DNA of 33,486 nucleotides from Sedimentisphaerales bacterium (GTDB lineage Bacteria > Planctomycetota > Phycisphaerae > Sedimentisphaerales > UBA12454), in NCBI GenBank assembly GCA_016930635.1, contig JAFGGI010000002.1, positions 1-33,486 on the forward strand, in the 5' to 3' direction. Made by a program: the position numbers and the translations under genes. Positions 22,360 to 31,916 of the stretch are shown here, piece by piece (the stretch's first letter is position 1; every line of letters begins with the position of its first letter). The notes beneath the pieces are model-generated. The model made no database searches. It saw only the letters and a list, made by a program, of their open reading frames with translations, and was not told the DNA's origin.

Positions 22360-25300
22360 TTATGCTACCGCAACGGTTTGGTCTTCCTGTGGTTCGTAAG
22401 AATCGAAAGTTACGCTTATCTTCTTGCTGACGCCTTTTTGCTGCATTGTGATGCCGAACAGCATGTCCGCGATGCTCATTGTCCTCTTGGCGTGCGTGAT
22501 TATGACGAACTGTGAATTTTTCCTGAATTCCTGCAGTATCATATTAAATCGCTCATTATTTGCCTCATCCAGTGCGGCGTCAACCTCGTCGAGGAAACAG
22601 AAAGGTGACGGTTTAGTTTTGAATATCGCAAACAGAAGCGCGATAGCTGTCATTGTTTTTTCTCCGCCGCTGAGCAGGCTTATACTCCTTGTCTCTTTAC
22701 CGGGCGGGCGGGCAATTATTTCTATGCCGCTTTCGAGGATGTCTTCAGGCTGTTCAAGAATGACATCCGCTCTGCCGCCGCCGAACAGCTTTCTGAATAC
22801 CTCCTGGAAATTGCCTCTTATCTGTTCGAAAGTTATAGCGAATTTATCCATCGAATCTTTATTCAGCCGATTTATAAGCTGATTCAGTTGAGCCTTGCTG
22901 TTGTTTAGGTCCTCTACCTGGCTGGTAAGGAATTCATTTCTCTTTTCGAGTTCTTCCTGCTGCTCGATGGCATCGACATTTACGTTGCCGAGCCTTTCTA
23001 TCTTGCCGCGCAGGTCTGCTATTTCTTCTCTTACCGCTTCCCAGTCGGTTTCGGCTTCAGCACTATAGCTTTCGTATTCGCTGACCAGGTCCATCTGCAG
23101 TTCTTCTTCTACTCTGCCGATAAGGTCTGTCAGTTTTACCTCGAGCTGGCCGAGTTCGACTTTCACCTCGCCGATCTGCTCATCAAGCTGGCCTTGTTTG
23201 CTTCTTGCCAGTTTCAAACTCTCTTCGAGTTCGTTGCGCTGCTGGAGCATTTGTGAGACTTCTTCATGGAGAGATACACTCTGATTTCTTGTTGCTTCCT
23301 TCTGTGATAACAGCTCTGTTATTTCCTGCTCGATAGATTTTATTTCATTTTGACTTTGCCCTGATTGTTCATTGCAGGAGGTGATATTATTTTCTGCCGA
23401 GACGAGAGCAGCTTTGCCGTTCTGGATCTGGTTTTCCAGGCTGGTTATCTGCTGCGCAATGGCCTTTTTCTGTTCCTGCGCCTGACCCGATGTAACTTTT
23501 AGTTCTGTAAGCTCACTTGTACTTTCCTCGAGACATTCTTTCTGTTCAGCGAGTTTCTTTTCAAGCTGTTCGATACGCTCTGTTCGCTGGTTATTAACCG
23601 CTTCGAGTTCGGCTAACTGCTGTTTTGAGGTATATTCATTTTGTACAGTCTCTGATATTTGTTTTTCAAGCTGTTCTATCTCGCCGATAAGTAAGGGCTG
23701 TTCATCTGTCAGGCGTTTGATATTCTGTTCGACCGCGTTAAGGTCGGATGCGATATTCGTCTTTTCCGTGTTGGCTTCATATACGCTTGTTCTGAAGTCC
23801 TTGCACAGCTTTTCGAGATGTTCGTTTTTCTTTATATCATCGCTGAGTTTCTCTTCAAGCTGTTTTATCTGTGCCGATACCTCCTGGTTTTGGTCTGCCA
23901 GCTGAGTGAGTCTGCTCTTTCGTGAAATAAGCCCGGCTGATTTTCCTATCGGTCCTGTGCAGATGCTGCCGTCGCTGTTTAGTATTGCCCCGGCCGGTGT
24001 AACAAAGCTATAGCCTTGTGAGCAGAAATGCCCTAATCCCAGGGCCTTTTCAATAGTCTCTACTATGACAGTTTTGCCGAGCAGGTTCCAGGCCAGCGGT
24101 GCGTATTTAGGGTCGAAGCTTACAAACTCTACCGCTCTGCCTAAAACTCCATCAATCTGTGCAAAGTCCTGGCTGTCCGAGAAAGGCTCGGCCCTGTCTG
24201 TACAGATGAATTTAACCCTGCCGGTGGACCGGTTTAGAAGCTCCGTATCGTTTATCAGTGATAAAGTGTCACTGGCGATCACGGCATCTGTCCTGCCTTC
24301 AATGGCAGCTTCAATGGCACAGGCGTATTTTGGTTCTGCCCGAATAACATCAGCAACGATACCTTCGATAAAATCCTTACCCTGGGCCGATGCGAGATTG
24401 AGTATTTCCTTAACAGCCTTGTCGATTCCCTCCTGTTTGTTTTCCATATCGGCTAAGACTTGTGTTTCGCTTTCTATTGCACTTCGGCGTTCTCTTGCCT
24501 TTGCGATATTGTCGTTTATCTGTGCTACATCTTCGTTGATATCCTTTATCTGCTGACGCTTATCATCGAGGCTGGACTGAAGTTCAGCAACGACCTTGTT
24601 GATGTCATCGAGCCTGGCCTGGTTCTGTGCCCTTGTGCCGAGCAGTTGTTCGAGTTGTTCTTTGCTCTGCGAGGCCTTGTCGTTTAGCCGGTCTTTTTGG
24701 CCGCTGAGATTATTGCGATAGACGTTAATGCTTTGAATCTCGTTATGAAGCTGAGCTGTGTGTCTTACAATATCGATAATACCTGACTTTTCATCTTCAA
24801 GTTCACTTTCTATCTCGGCACAAGCCATATTAACGCCATGAATGTACTGGCCGACCTTTTCAAGCTGTTGTGATTTCCGGCTGATTAGCTTTTCAATTGT
24901 CTCAGCATCGGCTTTACATTGCTCGAGCTGGTTTTCGAATTCGGCAAGCTGGGCGGTTAATCTTTCTTTCTGCTGTTTTTCAGTATTGCCGCGTTCTGTA
25001 AGTTCTTCAATTCTTGTATGCAGAAATTCTATTCTCTGCTGCTGCTGCTCGATTTTACTTGTTACCGATACAAGGGCGTTATCACATTGATTGATCTGGT
25101 TTTCTTTTTCGATGATTTCTGTTGCCAGACTGCTTAATTTCGCATCTTTCTGTGATACCTCGGCAGCGACAGAGGCAAACCTCGTCTGAAGGTCGTTTAG
25201 ATTATTATTTTTCCGGTCTGTATCTGTTTTTATCTGGTGATACTGCGCAAGTGAAAAGCTGACGCGCAGTTCTTTGAGCCTTTGATTATACTGAAGATAA

Positions 25301-25938
25301 TTCCGGGCCTTTCCTGCCTGGAGCTTTATACTGCGGAGCTGCTTTTGTACTTCGCCGATGATATCAGCAAGGCGGAGCAGGTTTTGTTCCGTTCTTTCAA
25401 GTTTACGCAGTGCCTCTTTTTTCTGGGCTTTGTATTTGCTTATTCCTGCGGCCTCTTCGAAGATTGCCCGGCGGTCAATTTTTGATGCAGTAAGAAGCTG
25501 GGCGATCTGTCCCTGTTCGATAATTGAATATGCCCTTACCCCGATACCGGTATCCATAAACAGTTCACGGACATCTTTGAGCCTGCAGGCCTTGTTATTG
25601 ATAAGATATTCGCTGTCTCCGCTGCGGTACAGTCGTCGGCTGACAACAAGGTCGTCCTGCTCTAATCCGAGCGATGATGCCTGTGAAAAATGCAGGTTTA
25701 CCTGTGCCATACCCATTGGTTTTCGGGTTGCCGAGCCGCTGAATATCACATCAGCCATCATTCCCGAACGAAGGCTCTTTGTGCTCTGTTCGCCGAGCAC
25801 CCATTTGAGGGCATCGACCACGTTGCTTTTGCCGCAGCCGTTCGGGCCGACGATGGCTGTTACCTGCTGGTTAAAGCTGAAATCAGTTTTGTCTGCAAAA
25901 CTCTTGAATCCGTCCAGAACAATTTTTTCGAGTCTCAA
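22360..25938 (-). CDS. smc: Chromosome partition ATPase SMC
   Basis: SMC condenses and segregates the chromosome with ScpA/ScpB. The 1192-residue product has Walker A GPNGCGKS at 31-38, two very long coiled-coil arms, a hinge at about 500-660, the ABC signature LLSGGEKTM (from 1088) and Walker B FCFLDE (Asp1117, Glu1118) with the D-loop. The start is TTG at 25938, giving MRLEKIVLDGFKSF as in typical SMCs and following GGAG by nine bases; the longer frame from 25983 adds 15 atypical residues. Full length is normal. ScpA and ScpB are not in the window. It converges with the MBL gene. Confidence 0.96.
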   Translation of the reverse strand: MRLEKIVLDGFKSFADKTDFSFNQQVTAIVGPNGCGKSNVVDALKWVLGEQSTKSLRSGMMADVIFSGSATRKPMGMAQVNLHFSQASSLGLEQDDLVVSRRLYRSGDSEYLINNKACRLKDVRELFMDTGIGVRAYSIIEQGQIAQLLTASKIDRRAIFEEAAGISKYKAQKKEALRKLERTEQNLLRLADIIGEVQKQLRSIKLQAGKARNYLQYNQRLKELRVSFSLAQYHQIKTDTDRKNNNLNDLQTRFASVAAEVSQKDAKLSSLATEIIEKENQINQCDNALVSVTSKIEQQQQRIEFLHTRIEELTERGNTEKQQKERLTAQLAEFENQLEQCKADAETIEKLISRKSQQLEKVGQYIHGVNMACAEIESELEDEKSGIIDIVRHTAQLHNEIQSINVYRNNLSGQKDRLNDKASQSKEQLEQLLGTRAQNQARLDDINKVVAELQSSLDDKRQQIKDINEDVAQINDNIAKARERRSAIESETQVLADMENKQEGIDKAVKEILNLASAQGKDFIEGIVADVIRAEPKYACAIEAAIEGRTDAVIASDTLSLINDTELLNRSTGRVKFICTDRAEPFSDSQDFAQIDGVLGRAVEFVSFDPKYAPLAWNLLGKTVIVETIEKALGLGHFCSQGYSFVTPAGAILNSDGSICTGPIGKSAGLISRKSRLTQLADQNQEVSAQIKQLEEKLSDDIKKNEHLEKLCKDFRTSVYEANTEKTNIASDLNAVEQNIKRLTDEQPLLIGEIEQLEKQISETVQNEYTSKQQLAELEAVNNQRTERIEQLEKKLAEQKECLEESTSELTELKVTSGQAQEQKKAIAQQITSLENQIQNGKAALVSAENNITSCNEQSGQSQNEIKSIEQEITELLSQKEATRNQSVSLHEEVSQMLQQRNELEESLKLARSKQGQLDEQIGEVKVELGQLEVKLTDLIGRVEEELQMDLVSEYESYSAEAETDWEAVREEIADLRGKIERLGNVNVDAIEQQEELEKRNEFLTSQVEDLNNSKAQLNQLINRLNKDSMDKFAITFEQIRGNFQEVFRKLFGGGRADVILEQPEDILESGIEIIARPPGKETRSISLLSGGEKTMTAIALLFAIFKTKPSPFCFLDEVDAALDEANNERFNMILQEFRKNSQFVIITHAKRTMSIADMLFGITMQQKGVSKKISVTFDSYEPQEDQTVAVA

Positions 25939-26122
25939 TGGTAAATTCTCCGCCTGATATCCAATAATCAGATAAAAACGCAATAATAATCAAAGAAACG
26001 CTATATATTACATTATCGGTCTTGTGTTTGCTACTTCTTTGATAATTAAATGGGATATTTTAGACAAAATAGCGAAGGCTAATCAGGACTAAAGATATCT
26101 TTTAATGTTCTGTGCTATATCC

Positions 26123-26151
26123 TTGAATTTTTGATAAAACTATACTATAAT
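26123..26151 (+). promoter_or_regulatory. Promoter of the 1314-residue secreted protein
   Basis: TTGAAT (26123-26128), 17 bp, then a perfect TATAAT (26146-26151). The start codon at 26210 would leave a leader of about 50 bases carrying a strong GAGGAGGA ribosome site (26196-26203). Confidence 0.7.
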
Positions 26152-26209
26152 CAGTTGTCCTGTTTTTGGAGATAACTAAAGTTATGGAAAATTTTGAGGA
26201 GGACAGAAG

Positions 26210-29200
26210 ATGTTTAAAAGACATATCTGCGCTGTTTCAATTCTATTTGTTGTAATTTTTGTCAATAGTACTTTTGCTGCGGATCCTAATGTCATAGCTG
26301 AGTTTACCGATCTTGACACCGATAAGGTGCAGAAAATAGTTGGCGGTTATGACGTTAATGAGATGCGTGCGCAACAATTTGATGTTGCTACAGATGCCGC
26401 GATCAATGAGATCGCGCTTTGCATGTATCATTTGCCGGGGACTGTATCAGGTTCTGTAGTAGTTAAGCTTTGTCCCAATGAAAGTACGATAGTATTTGGA
26501 GGATATTCATATCCTAATCTTCCTAACGCGTTGGCACAGAAAACAGTACCTGTTAGTTCGCTTTCTGAGAACAAAAGCTGGGTCTCATTCGAGTTTGCCA
26601 GTCCTGTAAATGTTTCAGCGGGCAAATACTGGATAGTATGGTCCCTTACCTCAGGAGCAAGCGGGGAAGTGTGCAGTTCTATTAAGCTGGGCAATCATGT
26701 AAACGGGATCGATGATACCAGATTATGCACCGGGAGCAGCGAGTGGTGGGCATGGTCGATGACTGGAGCGATGCTTAATCATGATATGAATTTCAGGGTC
26801 CTTGGCGGCCGGGTTCAGGAAACCACATCAACCAGAGTTAGTGCTCCGGCCACAGGGGTTACGTCAACTCGTTACGAAGTAACCGTTGACGTTAATGATT
26901 CAAGTAATGAGCCTCTTATAGGATGGGCGCCTATAACTCTCGAGGCCCCTGACGGCGGAACATTTGATAACAGCAGTCTTACATTAGAATATGGTGACGC
27001 CAATACGGTCTGGAAATCACCGTCAACATCGGGATGGTATGAGATCAAGGCTCAATTCGATGCTTATACTCCCGACGGCAGCGGTGTAGATTATGGCGAC
27101 AGCAATGACAGTGTAATGATATATATATCGCCTCAAAACCGTTGGACATCTACCAGGCAAACTGTGGACAATACCTATATCAGGACAAGAGAGACGATAG
27201 ATGTTAATGTGATAGTAATTGACAGTTGTAATGTAGCAGTTGGGGACGGCGAAGTAACTTTTTGTACCTTGCCCAAGTCGGGAAGCTTTTCGCCTAATCC
27301 TGTCAGTGTGGATAGTCTCGGCCGGGCTGAGACAACATGGTTGGCAGGTGATGGTGTGGGCGATTTTAATATAGTGGCAAGTTATTCCTGTGCTCCTGGT
27401 GCCTCAATTATTTATGGAGGCAGTGACGACTCGGATGTTGTGTCTGTGGACTATATGGATGTAAATACAACCACAACCATAGAAGTGTCGCCTGGTTATC
27501 CTTATGTTGGATTCGAGCCTTACGTGATTATTAAAGTTAGGGACCAATGGGGAAATCTGGTGCCCGGCGGGTCGGTACAATTACCGACAACGATTCCAGC
27601 ATATGGAACGTTCAGGGCCACGAATATAAATCTAATGGGAGGAATGTGCTATACCAAATGGGGAATTCCTTCAAGTCTGCCGATATCAAATCCTGTAACG
27701 GTAAGTGCGATTTACCAGGATGGGTATACTGCCGGCGGGAAAAGATATAAAACCAGTCTTGGCAATACGACGGCAAAGATAATAAAGGACTCAGACAGCG
27801 GCGGCAGCGGCGAACTATCCTGGATGATCGAATGGATTACCAGCTATCCCTGGCCGGAGGACGATTTGAAGAATACAGATGACGATGCAAAAGGTTTTAA
27901 AGATACTCTACAGGGCTATACCGGAAGGGAGTTTTCCAACAGCAATGCATGGGAAGACCATATGAAGGGAAATATCTTCGGCCAGGAAGAAGATTTTATG
28001 GACGTGCATGATGTTACGTATTTTTCAGGTCATGGCGGAAAGGATATTCTGGAGTTTGCCACGTGGCACGATAACTTATATCTTAATCACGATGACTCTT
28101 ATGACGACTGGGGTGATAAAGATGCAGAATGGGCAATGTTCGCAGCGTGTCATACTATGTCACATGCGAGTTACTGGGCAAGCACTATGGACGGACTGCA
28201 CCTTATATGCGGTTTCATAACAGAAATGGGCGACAGCGCAAAACACGGCAGGATATTCGGTAATTTCCTGAGAAAACAGAATGTCTGGGACAGTCCGCAC
28301 AGAATTTCTCAGTCATGGTTTCTGGCGAGCAATCAAAGCCAGTCAGCCGAGAAAAAAATGCGGGTTGTCGGCGAAAATGAGGCGATGTTCGCTGATTATA
28401 TCTGGTCGCATGGATATGTATCAGATGACCCTTCGCCTAATAACAGCCATCATACCGTAACTTATGATGTTAATAAGCCGACCTGGCCGACTGCTAATGC
28501 CGGCTCATATACAACCAATGCGATTGTTGGTGTGCCCTTTCAGCTTAACGGTTCCGGTACAACAGGGCTCAGTTTTGGCAGCGAGGTATTCTTTGTATGG
28601 GATATGGATACCAGCGTAGATACTGACCCTAATGACTGGGACAATGCGTATGGTAATGGAAATGATGACGACGGTGATGCATGGGGAGTCCGTCCGCAAT
28701 GGGTGTTTACAACTGCAAAAAATTATACTATCCGACTTATGGTAATTGATGATGACTGGCATGTAAATTCATCTACTGCCAGTGTTACCGTTGTTGATCC
28801 GCCTATGGGTATGATCAATGATATGGAAAAGAAAAGCACCTCAAGCGGCGGTGTTGTAATAATTGATGCTTATGATGCTAATAATTTGCCGACAGAATGG
28901 TGGATGCAGACTTATAGTATGTCTGATGACAGTAACAACTTCGAAGAGATGATAAATGTTGGCGACTCTGTCCAGATGGATTCTTCCATATTCGGTACCG
29001 ATGAGCTCGGCAATTATACCACCTTTGACGGTGATAATGAGCTGATAGTAAATGCACACAGCGGCGGTGTAATGTATATCAATAAGGCCAAGGCCTTTAT
29101 TGAGCCTAATACATTACCGATGACAATGCCGCCGAACCCGGTTGGTATTGCCAGTGATTTTCTCAGCGGCCACGGCGTTAATCCTATGAATTCAGTCCTT

Positions 29201-30154
29201 TCCAGAGCTATTAATATCTGCGCCGAAGATGCAAATGATGACAGCCGAAAAGTTACCAGCAGGACACCGTTTCAGACGCTCGTTGAATACCAGCGGCAAT
29301 TGGAGTCGATGGGCAGCTATTATCCTGTTGTCGGGCCGGGCGGCAAGATGAGTGTCCTGGTAGATTCAGATGAGTCGGTTGTAATGTATATGAAAAGCTG
29401 CAGAGAGCTTGATATGGCCGGCGAAGTAGAACTGTCATACAGGCCGGACCAGGCTGTTATTGATTTTCATAGTCTGGGCACAGAGGCATTGCTGCCGGAT
29501 TATAGACTGCCCGCCGGCTGTGAGAGAATAAGAATTGATGATGTCAGTATTGGGTATTACGAGAGCGATTTTGTTACTTATCAGGCATCCGTATTGCCGG
29601 TGTATATTTTCGATGTTACCTGTGAAACCGATAAAGGCGCTTTAAGGAGTCAATTGTATATGTCGGCTATCAGGGCTCCGATGGATATAGATATTCAATC
29701 GCCTTTGCCTGATACGCAGGTGAATTACGGCGATCCTGTTACCTTTGCCGGTACGGTATTGTCAGGCGGCAGTGCTCCTTACACTTACCGATGGGAATCT
29801 GATGTTAAGGGCCTGCTGTCAACTGATTACGAATTTACTACATCTTCGCTGCTTGTGAATTATCAAAGCAGTGATGGTATTTGTGAAAACCTGCCTCATA
29901 CTATTTCATTTACGGTAACGGATGATTACGGATTTGAGACTACTGAATATGTAAAGATAACGGTAGAGGGACTATGCTCCGATTTTGACCGCGACGGCGA
30001 TGTAGATTTTGAAGACTTTGCGGAGTTCGCTCTTTCATGGTTAGTAGGGCCGGGGCAGGCAGGGTACAATGAAAAAACAGACTTCGATAAGAACAATGTG
30101 ACCAATGCCTCCGATTTGTACATTTTCACCGACGAATGGCTGTCAGGTCAGTAA
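26210..30154 (+). CDS. Large secreted protein with caspase-like (DUF6345-like) core and dockerin-like tail
   Basis: The 1314-residue product has a signal peptide (cut after about Ala23, STFA before ADPN), an N-terminal beta domain with a jelly-roll look (to about 200), several Ig-like/Big domains (about 205-530), a central segment at about 545-740, a PKD-like domain (about 755-860), a long beta-rich part, another Ig/PKD-like domain near 1160-1250, and two dockerin-like repeats (DFDRDGDVDFEDFAEF... and DFDKNNVTNASDLYIF...). The central segment contains YFSGHGG (His608) and AACHT (Cys647) with D-x-W-GDKDAEW between, a layout like the DUF6345 family and clan CD cysteine peptidases. Protease activity is inferred from this dyad. 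GAGGAGGA six bases upstream fixes ATG 26210. Confidence 0.82.
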   Translation: MFKRHICAVSILFVVIFVNSTFAADPNVIAEFTDLDTDKVQKIVGGYDVNEMRAQQFDVATDAAINEIALCMYHLPGTVSGSVVVKLCPNESTIVFGGYSYPNLPNALAQKTVPVSSLSENKSWVSFEFASPVNVSAGKYWIVWSLTSGASGEVCSSIKLGNHVNGIDDTRLCTGSSEWWAWSMTGAMLNHDMNFRVLGGRVQETTSTRVSAPATGVTSTRYEVTVDVNDSSNEPLIGWAPITLEAPDGGTFDNSSLTLEYGDANTVWKSPSTSGWYEIKAQFDAYTPDGSGVDYGDSNDSVMIYISPQNRWTSTRQTVDNTYIRTRETIDVNVIVIDSCNVAVGDGEVTFCTLPKSGSFSPNPVSVDSLGRAETTWLAGDGVGDFNIVASYSCAPGASIIYGGSDDSDVVSVDYMDVNTTTTIEVSPGYPYVGFEPYVIIKVRDQWGNLVPGGSVQLPTTIPAYGTFRATNINLMGGMCYTKWGIPSSLPISNPVTVSAIYQDGYTAGGKRYKTSLGNTTAKIIKDSDSGGSGELSWMIEWITSYPWPEDDLKNTDDDAKGFKDTLQGYTGREFSNSNAWEDHMKGNIFGQEEDFMDVHDVTYFSGHGGKDILEFATWHDNLYLNHDDSYDDWGDKDAEWAMFAACHTMSHASYWASTMDGLHLICGFITEMGDSAKHGRIFGNFLRKQNVWDSPHRISQSWFLASNQSQSAEKKMRVVGENEAMFADYIWSHGYVSDDPSPNNSHHTVTYDVNKPTWPTANAGSYTTNAIVGVPFQLNGSGTTGLSFGSEVFFVWDMDTSVDTDPNDWDNAYGNGNDDDGDAWGVRPQWVFTTAKNYTIRLMVIDDDWHVNSSTASVTVVDPPMGMINDMEKKSTSSGGVVIIDAYDANNLPTEWWMQTYSMSDDSNNFEEMINVGDSVQMDSSIFGTDELGNYTTFDGDNELIVNAHSGGVMYINKAKAFIEPNTLPMTMPPNPVGIASDFLSGHGVNPMNSVLSRAINICAEDANDDSRKVTSRTPFQTLVEYQRQLESMGSYYPVVGPGGKMSVLVDSDESVVMYMKSCRELDMAGEVELSYRPDQAVIDFHSLGTEALLPDYRLPAGCERIRIDDVSIGYYESDFVTYQASVLPVYIFDVTCETDKGALRSQLYMSAIRAPMDIDIQSPLPDTQVNYGDPVTFAGTVLSGGSAPYTYRWESDVKGLLSTDYEFTTSSLLVNYQSSDGICENLPHTISFTVTDDYGFETTEYVKITVEGLCSDFDRDGDVDFEDFAEFALSWLVGPGQAGYNEKTDFDKNNVTNASDLYIFTDEWLSGQ

Positions 30155-30163
30155 AAATTTGAC

Positions 30164-31783
30164 TTATTGAGCCTGGGGTGATAAAGGGCCGGGGACAAAG
30201 TCGGCTTTTACTGCGCCTTTGTCACACATTTTTTTGACCAGTTCAGCTATTTGAGAATAAGGTATGCCCAGGCCTGCCCGCTTTTTTTCGTCTTTCGGAG
30301 CGGGGTCATCGCCCAGAGTTCTGATCAAATCGGTCAGTCTGAAACTGGTTTTCAACGGACCTACCAGTTCCCCGGTTATCGGGTGTTTGCACATTGCCGA
30401 GATACGTTTTTCGTCCGGCAGGGCGTTGATTATGATATGGCCGTTGTCTGATTCGATAAAGATATCTTCCTGGCAGATTATCGGCGCACCAAATAATACA
30501 ATTCTTGGCTCATCCTTTCTTGAGACGAATATGGCTTTAGGAGAGATATGAATTATCTGGTCTATATAGAAATCCTGTGCTACGGCAGTTCTTATAATTG
30601 ACGGGTCGTTGTACCTTTGCAAATATTCATAGGCGGCATATCTTACGTCAAAATCATCGTCACGTACGATCCTGTTCATCAGTGCGATTATATCCTGTTT
30701 TTTTCCTCTGCTCGCAAGGGTTTTAATGGCATCTATTCGCACTATAGAAGTTGTGTCCTGGGCAAATTCTCTCAGTGATTTTAATGCTCTGAGGTCGCCG
30801 ATGTTAAAAAGGCATTTTGCGGCATAAAATCTTGTCATAATATCAGAACTTTCAAGCAGAGGCAGAAGTTTGATGATTACCGGTTTACCGATAGCTTCGA
30901 GGCCGGTCTCATATTTTTCTTTTGCCGGATCGTTTTTCAGTTTTTCGATGAGTTCATTTATCTGCCTTTCCTCGGAAACAGCGCTTGAGGTTATGTAAAG
31001 CGACCTTATCAGCTCGATAAACCTTTCTTTTCTGTCCTTAAATTCGTGTGGGAGGGACAGGTAAAGGATACCTTCTGAAACAGCATTGGTGGTATCCCTG
31101 CCGAAACGCTCGTTTATTCGGTTACGTATGATTGCGGCAAGGCGATAGTTCGGTTTGAAAAGTGCGAGCGTAAGCTGATGATTTTCAATGACTTTACCTC
31201 CGCCCAGAATAAGTCCTTTGCGAAGGTCGGGGTTATCCTGGCTGATAGTATCAATGTAAACAGCGCCGGCGGCAACGGCGAGAATCTTGGAAGTACCGGC
31301 AATTATCTGGCTCTGTGTGGTGAACTTTAAATCAGTAGTATAAAGCCTGCCTCCTTTGAGAGAAGTTGTTTGTGTATTTGGCAGAGCTGTAACGGTAATG
31401 TCAAAAGATTCGTCGGCTGCTGCACCAGGCGGTATCGAACCTTCGACGAGAACAATAGCGGTATCTCTGCTGTTTATCATCATATCCGGATTTACCGATA
31501 CTCTCTTGCCGAGTTGAGCTATAATATATTGCCTCAGATAATCTCTGACCATAGGCGGGCATTCGGAAGAGCCGGTATTGTTGAGGCCTACAACAATGCC
31601 TATACCTTTGACAGGAATAGGACTAAAGGCCACCAGGTCGGCAAGCTGGCCGATAGTATTATCAATCTGAGCAGGCGAGTCAGATTCGAGGGATTTGTCG
31701 GTATTTTTCTGCTGTTCATCACAGCCGACGACGAAGAGCATTAAAACCGCCACTGTTAAAATTTCATAAATCCGTGTTTTCAT
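30164..31783 (-). CDS. Lipoprotein with FlgI (P-ring)-like domain fused to HEAT repeats
   Basis: The 539-residue protein has a lipoprotein signal (lipobox VVGC, Cys21). Residues about 42-250 match the flagellar P-ring protein FlgI: VKGIGIVVGLNNTGSS (58-73), an IPPGAAADESFDITVTAL segment, and SLKGGRLYTTDLK (141-153). A helical solenoid of HEAT repeats follows (about 285-400), then a C-terminal domain (about 405-530). FlgI normally forms the ring around the flagellar rod, but no flagellar gene is present and FlgI is not usually a lipoprotein. It may build an envelope ring in another system; this is inference. It converges with the large secreted protein gene 9 bp away. ATG 31783 has AAGGTGA upstream. 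Confidence 0.85.
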   Translation of the reverse strand: MKTRIYEILTVAVLMLFVVGCDEQQKNTDKSLESDSPAQIDNTIGQLADLVAFSPIPVKGIGIVVGLNNTGSSECPPMVRDYLRQYIIAQLGKRVSVNPDMMINSRDTAIVLVEGSIPPGAAADESFDITVTALPNTQTTSLKGGRLYTTDLKFTTQSQIIAGTSKILAVAAGAVYIDTISQDNPDLRKGLILGGGKVIENHQLTLALFKPNYRLAAIIRNRINERFGRDTTNAVSEGILYLSLPHEFKDRKERFIELIRSLYITSSAVSEERQINELIEKLKNDPAKEKYETGLEAIGKPVIIKLLPLLESSDIMTRFYAAKCLFNIGDLRALKSLREFAQDTTSIVRIDAIKTLASRGKKQDIIALMNRIVRDDDFDVRYAAYEYLQRYNDPSIIRTAVAQDFYIDQIIHISPKAIFVSRKDEPRIVLFGAPIICQEDIFIESDNGHIIINALPDEKRISAMCKHPITGELVGPLKTSFRLTDLIRTLGDDPAPKDEKKRAGLGIPYSQIAELVKKMCDKGAVKADFVPGPLSPQAQ

Positions 31784-31823
31784 GTTCGGTCACCTTAAAT
31801 TATACAGATACTGCCGGAAGAAG

Positions 31824-31852
31824 ATGATATTATCTAAAAGCAGGACAGTCAA
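31824..31852 (-). promoter_or_regulatory. Promoter of the FlgI-HEAT lipoprotein
   Basis: On the minus strand TTGACT (31852-31847), 17 bp, and TATCAT (31829-31824) lie 40 bp before the start codon. A second TATAAT nearer the gene lacks a matching -35. Confidence 0.55.
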
Positions 31853-31916
31853 GAAATTATATAATTGCCGACATACGATAATTGATGCGTAAGGATCAGA
31901 TTGTGCTGGTGTGAAT

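Noticed and set aside
25358-25957. Plus-strand frame of 199 codons
   Set aside because: It is antisense to the conserved ATPase head of smc and has no motif of its own; its serine/leucine-rich composition is typical of an antisense shadow.
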